Shown piece by piece: positions 40,737 to 49,238 of a stretch of DNA of 64,000 nt. Position numbers and translations under genes: made by a program. The notes beneath the pieces were generated by a model. The model was not told the DNA's origin. It searched no databases and saw only the letters and a program-made list of their open reading frames with translations. This stretch comes from Candidatus Villigracilis proximus. GTDB lineage: Bacteria; Chloroflexota; Anaerolineae; Anaerolineales; Villigracilaceae. Position 1 is the first letter of the stretch, and every line of letters begins with the position of its first letter. Where the stretch lies: positions 1 through 64,000 of the forward strand of contig JADKBB010000012.1 in assembly GCA_016715195.1 (NCBI GenBank), given 5' to 3'.

Positions 40737-42481
40737 GACAGCAATACGCGCGCCGTACACAAGTATTGACTCTGGCAATGGGTTTGATCGCACTTGCCAT
40801 TATTGTGCAAATGACGCGTATTCAAAACAGCGCTGAGGCTGCCATTTTCCGTCAGCAGGCATCGAATTATGCCTATGAGTTGCGCACCTTCTATCCGGAT
40901 CGCGGTGAAATTTATGACCGTAACGGTCATCTGCTTGCGGGCAATAAATCTGTCTACGAGATCGGCGTGGACTTGAATATCGTAAAAGATCCGAATGCCA
41001 TTGCCACCGCCGTCAGTGTGGAGCTTGGGATTGATTATTCGCAGATTTTAGATACGATCCAGAATCCGCCTGAAGGACTCTCGTATGTGGTCATCGCGGA
41101 TTTTATCGAAGCAAAGCAGGCTTCGAATCTTCAAGAGTTGAAAAAAACCCTGGAGGAACAAGCTGCGCAAGGTGTGCGCGGCGGTTTGACCGGACTGGAA
41201 TTCAAATCACATCCACAGCGCAGTTATCCTGAAGATGCTTTGGCATCCAATATCATTGGATTTGTGAATCGTGAAGGACGCGGTTATTTTGGCGTTGAAG
41301 AAAAATACAACACCCTGCTGGCGGGGAATCCGGTGCAGGTGCTGGTTCCTACTGATCCGAACAAGGCATCTGAAATTACACGCGTACCAGACGGCACAAC
41401 GCTTGTCCTCACGATCAATCGTGATCTGCAAGCCGCCGCTGAACAAATTTTGGATGAAGCGCTTATTACTTATGAAGCGCAAGGCGGCACGATCGTTGTC
41501 ATGGATCCACGTAATGGCGAACTGCTCGCCATGGCTGTCACCCCGCGCATGGACTTGAATCAGTTTTGGAATTATGGCGTGATCTACGACAGAGCCAATG
41601 AATTCAACCCGGCCATCTCCATGCCTTATGAACCCGGTTCGGTGGTTAAGATTTTGACCATGGCCGCTGCGCTTGATAGCGGAATTGCAACCCCGGGCAC
41701 AACCTATCTCGACACAGGCTCCATTCTTGTCGGCGGCGCTACCATCCAAAACTGGGATCAGGAACTGTGGGGCGTGCAGGATATGACCGGTTGTTTACAG
41801 CACTCGCTCAATGTGTGTATGGCAACCCTTTCCACGCAAATGGGCGCGAACGCTTTTTATAGTTACATGGATAATTTTGGTTTGGGTCATCTAACAGGTA
41901 TTGATATGTCTGGTGAAGCGCCGGGCAGGCTCAAGTTCCCGGGTGATGCGGATTGGTATCCTGTTGACCTTGGCACAAATTCATTCGGTCAGGGGCTTAC
42001 CGCCACACCGATCCAGATCATGATGGCCGCATCCTCTGTAGCCAATCATGGACGCACTGTCACACCTCATGCTCTTTTTGCAATGGTACGCGATGGACGT
42101 CAGTACAATGTCCCCGCGCAATTTGCAGGCTCGCCCATCTCCACCCAAACTGCCGATATGCTTTCAGGTATGCTCGCTGTCTCACTTGAATTAGAAGATT
42201 CACTTGCGCTTGTTCCCGGTTATCGTATCGCTGGAAAAACAGGTACCGCGCAAATTCCTGTGGATGGGTTTTACGACAATACGCAAACCAATGCATCCTT
42301 TATCGGTTGGGGTCCGATTGACGACCCGCAATTTATGATCTATGTCTGGCTTGAACGTCCTGCCACCTCGATCTGGGGTTCTGAAACCGCAGCCCCGGTC
42401 TTTGGTGAAATGGCCGAAAAAACCATCATCCTTTTGGATATTCCACCCGATAGCATCAGACAACAAATCGTAGCCAAATAA
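40733..42481 (+). CDS. ftsI: Division-specific peptidoglycan transpeptidase FtsI (PBP2/PBP3 type)
   Basis: A 582-residue class B penicillin-binding protein: N-terminal membrane helix (VLTLAMGLIALAIIVQM), pedestal domain with RGEIYDRNGHLLAG, and a transpeptidase domain. The active-site motifs are S303-V-V-K306, S358-L-N360 and K502-T-G504. It crosslinks septal peptidoglycan with FtsW. No C-terminal PASTA domain is present. The start overlaps the ftsL stop (ATGA). Confidence 0.93.
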   Translation: MRQQYARRTQVLTLAMGLIALAIIVQMTRIQNSAEAAIFRQQASNYAYELRTFYPDRGEIYDRNGHLLAGNKSVYEIGVDLNIVKDPNAIATAVSVELGIDYSQILDTIQNPPEGLSYVVIADFIEAKQASNLQELKKTLEEQAAQGVRGGLTGLEFKSHPQRSYPEDALASNIIGFVNREGRGYFGVEEKYNTLLAGNPVQVLVPTDPNKASEITRVPDGTTLVLTINRDLQAAAEQILDEALITYEAQGGTIVVMDPRNGELLAMAVTPRMDLNQFWNYGVIYDRANEFNPAISMPYEPGSVVKILTMAAALDSGIATPGTTYLDTGSILVGGATIQNWDQELWGVQDMTGCLQHSLNVCMATLSTQMGANAFYSYMDNFGLGHLTGIDMSGEAPGRLKFPGDADWYPVDLGTNSFGQGLTATPIQIMMAASSVANHGRTVTPHALFAMVRDGRQYNVPAQFAGSPISTQTADMLSGMLAVSLELEDSLALVPGYRIAGKTGTAQIPVDGFYDNTQTNASFIGWGPIDDPQFMIYVWLERPATSIWGSETAAPVFGEMAEKTIILLDIPPDSIRQQIVAK

Positions 42482-42482
42482 A

Positions 42483-43904
42483 ATGCTTACTTTAGCAGAC
42501 GCCCTCGAAGCAATTACCCGCAACGCGGTTCGCCTCGCGAATGCGACCGCTATCATCACCGAAGCGGCCATAGACTCGCGTCAGGTAATTCCAGGCTCGC
42601 TTTTTATTGCGATCCCCGGTGAGAATGTGGATGGGCACGACTATATTGCAGACGCATTCAAGAGGGGGGCGACTTTTGCTTTAATTCAAAAGGAAGTTCC
42701 CGCATCCTTCCGGACCCTCGACCTGCGTGCCGATCTAGCTGCAGAATCTACCCTTGACCTTTCCCAACCCCTCTGCCTGCGCGTGGACAATACCATCTCA
42801 GCCCTGCAGCAGATCGCGCGTTTCTGGCGCCGCAAACTGAATTTACGTGTGATTGGCATTACCGGCAGCGTTGGTAAATCCACCACAAAAGAAATGATCG
42901 CCGAAGTGTTAGGCACCCGCTATCGCACCCTGCGCAGCCCCGGAAACTTAAACAATGAAATCGGACTGCCTCTCACCATTTTAAGACTTGGCCCCGGTTA
43001 TGAACGCGCCGTTTTGGAAATGGGATTTTTCGTCCCCGGTGAAATTCAATTTCTGTGCGATATTGCCCAGCCGCAGATCGGCGTCGTGACCAACGTGGGC
43101 ACCGTTCATGCAGAGCGTGCCGGTTCACAGGAAGCCATCGCACGCGGCAAGAGTGAATTGATTCAAGCGCTCCCATCAGATGGAGTTGCGATTCTTAACT
43201 TTGATGATCCCTGGGTTCGCAAGATGGAAGAGAAATCCAAAGCGCGTGTTTTCTTCTATGGGCTTTCTCCTGAGGCTGATCTTTGGGCCGACCAGATCGA
43301 AGGCCTCGGCCTTGATGGCATTCGCTTTCGTCTGCATTACAAAGGCGAGGCCGTTCATTCCCGCATCCCCATGATTGGGCGTCATTCCGTGCATACCGCT
43401 TTGCGAGCCGCCGCCGTGGGACTCAACGACGGCCTCACCTGGCAGGAAGTTTTTGAAGGCCTGTCACATGGACACGCCCAATTACGCCTTGTAGCGGTCC
43501 GCAGTAAGACTGGCGCATTGATTCTCGACGATACCTACAACGCCTCACCAGAGTCCATGCTGGCCGCGCTCAACCTGCTCGATGAAATGGACGGACGCAA
43601 GATCGCTGTGTTGGGCGACATGCTTGAGCTGGGACAATATGAAAAACAAGGCCATGAGATGGTCGGTATGCGTGCCGCGCAGGTTGCAAAGGACTTGATT
43701 ACACTGGGCCCGCGCGCGCACATGATCGCAGATGCCGCCCGCCGTGCCGGTATGAAGGCTTCCCATATCATCGAGTTTGAACAACCCGAGGCTATTTTGG
43801 ATTGGTTGAATAAGAACCTGACAGAGAAGGATGCTGTACTGATCAAAGGTTCACATGGCCTGCGTATGGACCGCATCACTGCTGCTTTAGAGGTACAGTC
43901 TTGA
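42483..43904 (+). CDS. murF: UDP-MurNAc-tripeptide--D-alanyl-D-alanine ligase MurF
   Basis: A 473-residue Mur ligase. The P-loop is G125-ITGSVGKST. NNEIGLPLTILRL and VLEMGFFVPGEI are central-domain signatures, and LILDDTYNASPESM marks the C-terminal domain. It adds D-Ala-D-Ala to the UDP-MurNAc tripeptide. It starts 1 base after the ftsI stop. The stop overlaps mraY. Confidence 0.94.
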   Translation: MLTLADALEAITRNAVRLANATAIITEAAIDSRQVIPGSLFIAIPGENVDGHDYIADAFKRGATFALIQKEVPASFRTLDLRADLAAESTLDLSQPLCLRVDNTISALQQIARFWRRKLNLRVIGITGSVGKSTTKEMIAEVLGTRYRTLRSPGNLNNEIGLPLTILRLGPGYERAVLEMGFFVPGEIQFLCDIAQPQIGVVTNVGTVHAERAGSQEAIARGKSELIQALPSDGVAILNFDDPWVRKMEEKSKARVFFYGLSPEADLWADQIEGLGLDGIRFRLHYKGEAVHSRIPMIGRHSVHTALRAAAVGLNDGLTWQEVFEGLSHGHAQLRLVAVRSKTGALILDDTYNASPESMLAALNLLDEMDGRKIAVLGDMLELGQYEKQGHEMVGMRAAQVAKDLITLGPRAHMIADAARRAGMKASHIIEFEQPEAILDWLNKNLTEKDAVLIKGSHGLRMDRITAALEVQS

Positions 43905-44899
43905 GACAGATCGCTCTTTCCCTCAGCCTTGCCGGGCTGGCCTTTTTGATGACCGCAATTTGGGGCGGGCCTTTGCTTCGTATTTTGCGCCACTACAAGA
44001 TCGGCAAGATCATCCGCGTGGAAGAGCCTGGTCATCATCGCGTGAAGATGGGCACACCCACCATGGGTGGTGTGATGTTTCTCCTGCCGGTGTTGTTGTT
44101 AAATGGGCTGCTCAATGCTGTGGCGTTGATTGGCGTGACCTCAGGCGGGGTGGGGCGCTCTGTGCTGGTGCCGATGGCGGTTATGCTTGGGTATGCTCTG
44201 CTCGGCGCAGTTGATGACTGGGAAGGCATTCACGGAAAACGCAAAGGCGATGGCATGCGCGCGCGTACGAAATTTTTGTTTCAAGTGCTTCTCGCGTTTG
44301 GCACCGCCTATGTTTTGAAATACATGATGGATGTGCCCGAACTTATTTTCCCCGGCTTGTTCTTTGAGATCGAACTCGGCTGGTGGTATGTGCCGATCGC
44401 AGCCTTCATCATTGTCGCAGAATCAAATGCAATGAACTTTACAGATGGGCTGGATGGTCTGGCTGGCTTGATCGCTGCCACCGCCATTGCGGCTTTTGGC
44501 GGCATCGCACTGATTCAGGAGCAGGTTTATCTCGCCCGTTTTTGTTTTATTCTGGTGGGCGCGCTCTTTGGCTTTTTATGGTTTAACGTTCATCCCGCCG
44601 AATTATTCATGGGTGATACGGGTTCGCTTTCTCTTGGCGCGGTGTTGGCAGTCATTGCATTAATAACAGGCCAATGGCCGATGTTATTGATCATCGGTAT
44701 TATTCCGCTTAGTGAAATGTTGAGTGTAGTGATCCAGATCGGTTATTTCAAGTGGACAAAGGGCAAACGCTTTTTCAAAATAGCGCCTGTTCATTTACAT
44801 TTTGAAATGCTTGGCTGGAGTGAAACTCAGGTTGTACAGCGTTTCTGGCTGATCGGCCTGATGGCCGCCTTGATCGGAATAGGTTTATCGCAAGTGTAA
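43901..44899 (+). CDS. mraY: Phospho-N-acetylmuramoyl-pentapeptide transferase MraY
   Basis: A 332-residue polytopic enzyme with about ten helices. GHHRVKMGTPTMGGVMFL, AVDDWEGIHGKRKGD, NAMNFTDGLDGLAG and MGDTGSLSLGA are the catalytic loops with the conserved aspartates, and PVHLHFEMLGWSETQVV is the C-terminal HHH-region. It makes lipid I. The start is TTG 43901, overlapping the murF stop (TTGA) with GAGGT upstream. Confidence 0.94.
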   Translation: MRQIALSLSLAGLAFLMTAIWGGPLLRILRHYKIGKIIRVEEPGHHRVKMGTPTMGGVMFLLPVLLLNGLLNAVALIGVTSGGVGRSVLVPMAVMLGYALLGAVDDWEGIHGKRKGDGMRARTKFLFQVLLAFGTAYVLKYMMDVPELIFPGLFFEIELGWWYVPIAAFIIVAESNAMNFTDGLDGLAGLIAATAIAAFGGIALIQEQVYLARFCFILVGALFGFLWFNVHPAELFMGDTGSLSLGAVLAVIALITGQWPMLLIIGIIPLSEMLSVVIQIGYFKWTKGKRFFKIAPVHLHFEMLGWSETQVVQRFWLIGLMAALIGIGLSQV

Positions 44900-44959
44900 G
44901 TGAAACGTGAAAAGTAAGAAGTAAAAAGTAAAAAGTAGCATACGCTTTATAAAAAAATT
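44900..44959. repeat. AGTAAAAAGTA word array before murD
   Basis: Degenerate tandem words (GTGAAAAGTAAGAAGT, AAAAAGTAAAAAGTAG) at 44903-44937. They resemble the arrays at 24313 and 31063. The dcw genes upstream and downstream otherwise overlap or touch. Confidence 0.7.
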
Positions 44960-46378
44960 ATGAAAAACTGGAACGGAACTCACACACTCATCCTCGGCGC
45001 GGCGAGACAGGGAATTTCCCTCGCTCGCTGGCTCTCACGTCACGGTTCAAACGTGACGTTGAGTGATTCTCGCAGTCTGGAAGAGCTTTCCTCCGCTCGG
45101 GCATCTCTCACGGATACGAATGTGACTTGGGCAGCGGGCGGACATCCATTGGAATTGTTGAATAACGTTGATGTGCTTTGTCTTTCAGGTGGTGTCCCGT
45201 TGACTTTGCCCATCGTGCAGGAAGCAGTCAAACGCGGTATTCCACTTTCGAACGATACACAAATCTTCATGGAAGTGGCGCCCTGCAAAACGATCGGCAT
45301 CACCGGCTCGGCAGGTAAGACCACGACTACAACGCTGGTTGGGAAAATGGCGGAAGCAGACTATGGACGACAGACCGTTGACCGTGAAAAAACACCGTCC
45401 ACCGTCCACGGTCCACGGTCTTTTGTCGGCGGCAACATTGGCGATCCATTAATCAATTACGTCGATGACATGACCTCAGATGATCTGGCAATTTTGGAGA
45501 TTTCATCTTTTCAACTGGAGCAGATGACCATCTCGCCGAACATCGCGGCGATTCTAAATATCACGCCTAATCATTTGGATCGTCACGGCACAATGGAAGC
45601 GTATGCAAATGCCAAGGCGCGGATTTTGGATTTTCAAACTGAAAAAGATACAGCTATCCTCGGTCACGATGACAAGGGCGCGTGGAATTTGCGCAACAAA
45701 GTAAAAGGGAATTTGTTGACCTTCAGCTTGAACGATTTGGATCAGGGTTTTAATGGCGCATATTTACACGATGGATTATTAAACCTGCGCGATGGAAATG
45801 CATATTTACCATTGATGCTGCGCGAAAAGATCAAACTGCCCGGTAATCATAATGTGGCGAATGTGCTTGCCGCATTCACCATTGGTCACGCGGCCGGATT
45901 CAAACTGGATGATATGCTCGAAGTGGTTGAAGATTTTCGCGGTGTGTCGCACAGGCTGGAGTTTGTCCGCGAGCTGCATGGTGTGCGTTGGTATAACGGT
46001 TCGATCGCGACTGCACCAGAGCGAAGTATGGCAGATATTAATGCGGTCAGTGAGCCGATCGTGTTAATGCTTGGCGGGCGTGACAAGAATTTACCCTGGG
46101 ATGAAATCGCAAAACTGATTCACAAACGCGTGGATCATGTGGTGCTTTTTGGCGAAGCGGCAGAAATGATTCAGAAAGCCATATCAACTGTCGGCGCGGG
46201 GCGAAGCGTTGATCTTCGTCGCGCAAAGAATGTGAAAGAGGCGGTCGCACTCGCAGCAGAAGTTGCCGAAGCAGGAGATGTCGTCCTGTTTTCGCCGGGC
46301 GGCACGAGCTATGATGAGTTTAAAGATTTTGAAGAGAGAGGAGAAACCTTTAGAAAATGGGTACTGGAACTTTCGTAA
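44960..46378 (+). CDS. murD: UDP-MurNAc-L-alanine--D-glutamate ligase MurD, with in-frame repeat insert
   Basis: A 472-residue Mur ligase: HTLILGAARQGISLARWL (N-terminal nucleotide fold), P-loop G113-ITGSAGKTTTT, SSFQLEQM, NITPNHLDRHGTM and LMLGGRDKN. It adds D-Glu to UDP-MurNAc-L-Ala. About 19 residues (136-154, GRQTVDREKTPSTVHGPRS) between the P-loop helix and FVGGNIG are encoded by a palindromic repeat and are not expected in the family. The frame stays open, so the protein may still be functional with a surface loop. It overlaps ftsW by 22 bases. Confidence 0.93.
   Translation: MKNWNGTHTLILGAARQGISLARWLSRHGSNVTLSDSRSLEELSSARASLTDTNVTWAAGGHPLELLNNVDVLCLSGGVPLTLPIVQEAVKRGIPLSNDTQIFMEVAPCKTIGITGSAGKTTTTTLVGKMAEADYGRQTVDREKTPSTVHGPRSFVGGNIGDPLINYVDDMTSDDLAILEISSFQLEQMTISPNIAAILNITPNHLDRHGTMEAYANAKARILDFQTEKDTAILGHDDKGAWNLRNKVKGNLLTFSLNDLDQGFNGAYLHDGLLNLRDGNAYLPLMLREKIKLPGNHNVANVLAAFTIGHAAGFKLDDMLEVVEDFRGVSHRLEFVRELHGVRWYNGSIATAPERSMADINAVSEPIVLMLGGRDKNLPWDEIAKLIHKRVDHVVLFGEAAEMIQKAISTVGAGRSVDLRRAKNVKEAVALAAEVAEAGDVVLFSPGGTSYDEFKDFEERGETFRKWVLELS
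45373..45420. repeat. Palindromic repeat within murD
   Basis: GACCGTTGACCGTG (45373-45386) pairs with CACGGTCCACGGTC (45407-45420) with one mismatch. The centre contains a further ACCGTCCACCGTCCACGGT palindrome. The element is in frame. Confidence 0.85.
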
Positions 46379-47610
46379 ACGAACGACCTTATAGCCGCCC
46401 CAGATTTTCTGGCGGATTCGATATGCCATTATTGGTTGCAGTTGTGGCGTTGATCGTTTTTGGTTTGGCGATGCTTTATTCCTCTTCATGGGATTTCTCT
46501 CTCGGCGCGTATGGCGATGCGATGTATATGTTCAACCGCCAATTAATGTGGCTGGGCATTGGATTGGTGATCGCTGTCATCCTTGCATTTTTTGATTATC
46601 ACAACTGGCGCAAATTTGTTGTACCTGCCATGGCGTTGACCATTGGCCTGCTGATCGTTGTTTTGCTGATGAATGAAATTCGCTTCGGCGCGAAACGCGC
46701 GATCCTCGGCGGTTCGGTGCAGCCTTCAGAGTTGGCGAAACTGGTTTCGATTTTATATCTCAGCGTGTGGTTGTATGCGAAGCGCGCATACCTGCACGAC
46801 CTTTCCTTTGGTTTGATTCCGCTGGGCGTGATCCTCGGTGTGGTGGGTGGGTTGATCTATCAACAGCCCGACCTGAGCGCCGCAGCTACGGTGTTGATGC
46901 TCGGCGGTTTGCTCTTCTTCCTCGCCGGCGGTGATTTGAAACAGATCGGCGTTTTGTTGATCGTTGCCACGGTTGCGGCATGGGCAGTTGCTTCGGTCAG
47001 CTTGACAGGCCAGCAACGTGTCGGTGATTTTCTTGCCGGTCTCAAAGATCCGTTACAGGCTTCGTATCATGTGCGCCGTTCTTTTGAAGCCATCGTCAAC
47101 GGCGGATGGTTTGGTGTGGGGCTGGGTCAATCGCAATCCAAGCTTACGGGTCTGCCCGTGCCTCCAACGGATAGCGTCTTCGCAGTCGTTGCAGAAGAAC
47201 TGGGTTGGTTCGGCGCGGTTGGATTAATTTCTTTATATGGTTTTCTCGTCTGGCGCGGATTGGTCGTTGCGCGCCGCGCGCCTGATATGCTTGGCACACT
47301 TCTCGCTTCGGGTCTTGTGATCTGGATCGCATTTGAAGCCTTGATCAACATGGCCGTGATGGTTGGGCTTTTGCCCTTTGCAGGAAACGCATTGCCTTTT
47401 ATTAGCGCCGGCGGTTCAAATCTTGTAGCCACATTGGCCGCGCTCGGTATTCTCTTTAATATTTCCCGCCAAACTGGCGAAGGTACGATTTCAGACGACG
47501 AATGGAGGTCTTATAGTGCGGTTGTTAATCTGCGCTGGTGGAACGGGCGGCGGAGTGTATCCCGCGCTCGCCGTACACAGCGCGCTAACCAGTCAACACC
47601 CCCATCTTGA
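46357..47610 (+). CDS. ftsW: Septal peptidoglycan polymerase FtsW (SEDS family)
   Basis: A 417-residue protein with about ten membrane helices. Signatures are NRQLMWLGIGL, KRAILGGSVQPSELAKL (with the catalytic-loop region after it), GWFGVGLGQSQSKLTGLPVPPTDSVFA and PFISAGGSNLVATLAALGIL. It is the glycosyltransferase partner of FtsI. ATG 46357 overlaps the murD end by 22 bases. The last 32 codons overlap murG (95 bases) and are Arg-rich (RWWNGRRSVSRARRTQRA), an unusually long overlap. Confidence 0.93.
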   Translation: MGTGTFVNERPYSRPRFSGGFDMPLLVAVVALIVFGLAMLYSSSWDFSLGAYGDAMYMFNRQLMWLGIGLVIAVILAFFDYHNWRKFVVPAMALTIGLLIVVLLMNEIRFGAKRAILGGSVQPSELAKLVSILYLSVWLYAKRAYLHDLSFGLIPLGVILGVVGGLIYQQPDLSAAATVLMLGGLLFFLAGGDLKQIGVLLIVATVAAWAVASVSLTGQQRVGDFLAGLKDPLQASYHVRRSFEAIVNGGWFGVGLGQSQSKLTGLPVPPTDSVFAVVAEELGWFGAVGLISLYGFLVWRGLVVARRAPDMLGTLLASGLVIWIAFEALINMAVMVGLLPFAGNALPFISAGGSNLVATLAALGILFNISRQTGEGTISDDEWRSYSAVVNLRWWNGRRSVSRARRTQRANQSTPPS

Positions 47611-48613
47611 AACCCTGTGGGTGGGCGGTGAAGGCGGCATGGAAGAGGAACTCGTGAATCGCGCGGGCATCTCTTATCGTTCCATACCTGCGGCAGGTGT
47701 GCATGGTGTGGGTCTGCGTGCGCTGCCGGGCAACATCGCAAAACTTACGCGCGGCGTTCTGGCTTCGCGCCGCATCGTGCATGAGTTCAAACCCGATGTG
47801 TTATTCTTCACTGGCGGCTTTGTGGCCGCGCCCATGGCCGTGGCTGGTCGAAACATTCCAACCGTATTGTATGTCCCTGATATTGAGCCGGGACTCGCAC
47901 TCAAATTTCTTTCACGCTTTGCAGATGTCGTCACTGTGACAGCGCCCGACTCAAATAAATATTTTCCACATCCAGAAAGAATCGTCCTCAGCGGCTACCC
48001 GCTTCGCTCTGACCTTTCAAACTGGTCCCGCGAAAAAGCGACTCAGCACTTCGGGCTGGATTCTGCAAAGCCCACCCTGCTCGTCACCGGCGGAAGCAAA
48101 GGCGCGCGCTCGATCAACATGGCCGTGCTGAAACATCTTGATCAATTATTAGATGTGGCGCAGATCATTCACATCACCGGCACTTTGGATTGGCCGGTTG
48201 TAGAAAAAGCGGCGCAGGAATTACCCGCAGAATTAAAGTCTCGCTATCATGCACTGCCGTATTCGCATGAAATGGGTGCCGCACTTGCCGCCGCAGATCT
48301 GGTCCTCTCGCGCGCGGGTGCATCGTCATTGGGTGAATATCCCTTCTTTGGCTTGCCCGCCATCCTGGTTCCATATCCGTATGCATGGCGTTATCAAAAA
48401 GTAAATGCAGATTTTCTCGCTGAAAAAAATGCGGCCATTATCTTGCAGGATGAATCTCTGGAAGATAAACTCGCAATGATCGTAAAAGACCTTTTATTAA
48501 ATAAACATAAACTTGAGGCCATGCGCAACGCAATGAAAAAAATATCACACCCCAAAGCCGCAAGCGTGATCGCCAGCCAGTTGGTTAAACTGGCAGGAGA
48601 ACAATCCCTATGA
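47516..48613 (+). CDS. murG: Undecaprenyl-PP-MurNAc-pentapeptide GlcNAc transferase MurG
   Basis: A 365-residue GT-B enzyme: LLICAGGTGGGVYPALAV (glycine-rich loop 1), FTGGFVAAPMAVAGR (loop 2), LLVTGGSKGARSIN (loop 3) and LVLSRAGASSLGEYPFFGLPAILVPYPYA (UDP-GlcNAc site, split here in prose). It converts lipid I to lipid II at the inner membrane face. GTG 47516 follows GGAGG (47504-47508). The stop overlaps the next ATG (ATGA). Confidence 0.92.
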   Translation: MRLLICAGGTGGGVYPALAVHSALTSQHPHLETLWVGGEGGMEEELVNRAGISYRSIPAAGVHGVGLRALPGNIAKLTRGVLASRRIVHEFKPDVLFFTGGFVAAPMAVAGRNIPTVLYVPDIEPGLALKFLSRFADVVTVTAPDSNKYFPHPERIVLSGYPLRSDLSNWSREKATQHFGLDSAKPTLLVTGGSKGARSINMAVLKHLDQLLDVAQIIHITGTLDWPVVEKAAQELPAELKSRYHALPYSHEMGAALAAADLVLSRAGASSLGEYPFFGLPAILVPYPYAWRYQKVNADFLAEKNAAIILQDESLEDKLAMIVKDLLLNKHKLEAMRNAMKKISHPKAASVIASQLVKLAGEQSL

Positions 48614-49158
48614 TGAGTGTTGTTTATATCTTCTGGATGTATGTTTTTCTTTTTGCAATTGTCGGCGCAATGCGCGGATGGGCAAAGGAACTGCTCGTTA
48701 TATTCAGCGTGATCACTGCGCTCGCGGTGAACTTGCTGCTGGAAAAATATATTCCGCTGGTCAAGAATCTTGTCAACCCTCTCGAACCCAATCAGGATGC
48801 GCTCAGCGCGCTGTTTTGGATTCGCACCCTCATTCTGATCGCGCTCGTTTTCTTTGGATATCAAACTGTGGCGATTGCGCGGTTTGCCTCCAAGGCTGCG
48901 CGTGAACGTTTGCAAGATTCTCTTTTCGGCGCGGTGTTGGGCGGCTTTAACGGCTATCTCGTGGCAGGGACAGTCCTTTTTTACAATCATGTGGCGAATT
49001 ATCCATATTCAAACATCATCAGCCCCGCCACAGACCCGGCCATCATTCAGGCAATTGACACGATGATGAAATATATGCCCCCGCGTTTTTTGGGGGAACC
49101 CAGTATATACTTCGCTGTCATCATCGTTTTGATCTTTATTATTGTGGTGTATATATAG
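48610..49158 (+). CDS. CvpA-like small membrane protein
   Basis: A 182-residue membrane protein with four hydrophobic helices. The pattern IVGAMRGWAKELLVIFSVI near the N-terminus and DSLFGAVLGGFNGYL in the third helix resemble the CvpA/colicin V production family. The function in the dcw cluster is unknown. It is translationally coupled to murG by an ATGA overlap. Confidence 0.65.
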   Translation: MMSVVYIFWMYVFLFAIVGAMRGWAKELLVIFSVITALAVNLLLEKYIPLVKNLVNPLEPNQDALSALFWIRTLILIALVFFGYQTVAIARFASKAARERLQDSLFGAVLGGFNGYLVAGTVLFYNHVANYPYSNIISPATDPAIIQAIDTMMKYMPPRFLGEPSIYFAVIIVLIFIIVVYI

Positions 49159-49238
49159 TCAGATAGTTGCGTAGTTTTGAAGGCTTGTGCTGATCGATAA
49201 ACTACCAAACATCAAACTAACTAACTATCAAACTAACT
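49159..49238. repeat. CAAACTAACTA word array before murC
   Basis: AGATAGTTGCGTAGTTT faces AAACTACCAAAC and then a tandem AACTAACTATCAAACTAACT array. It directly abuts the murC ATG (49239), so no ribosome binding site is visible. Another case of an array interrupting an otherwise compact dcw cluster. Confidence 0.7.
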
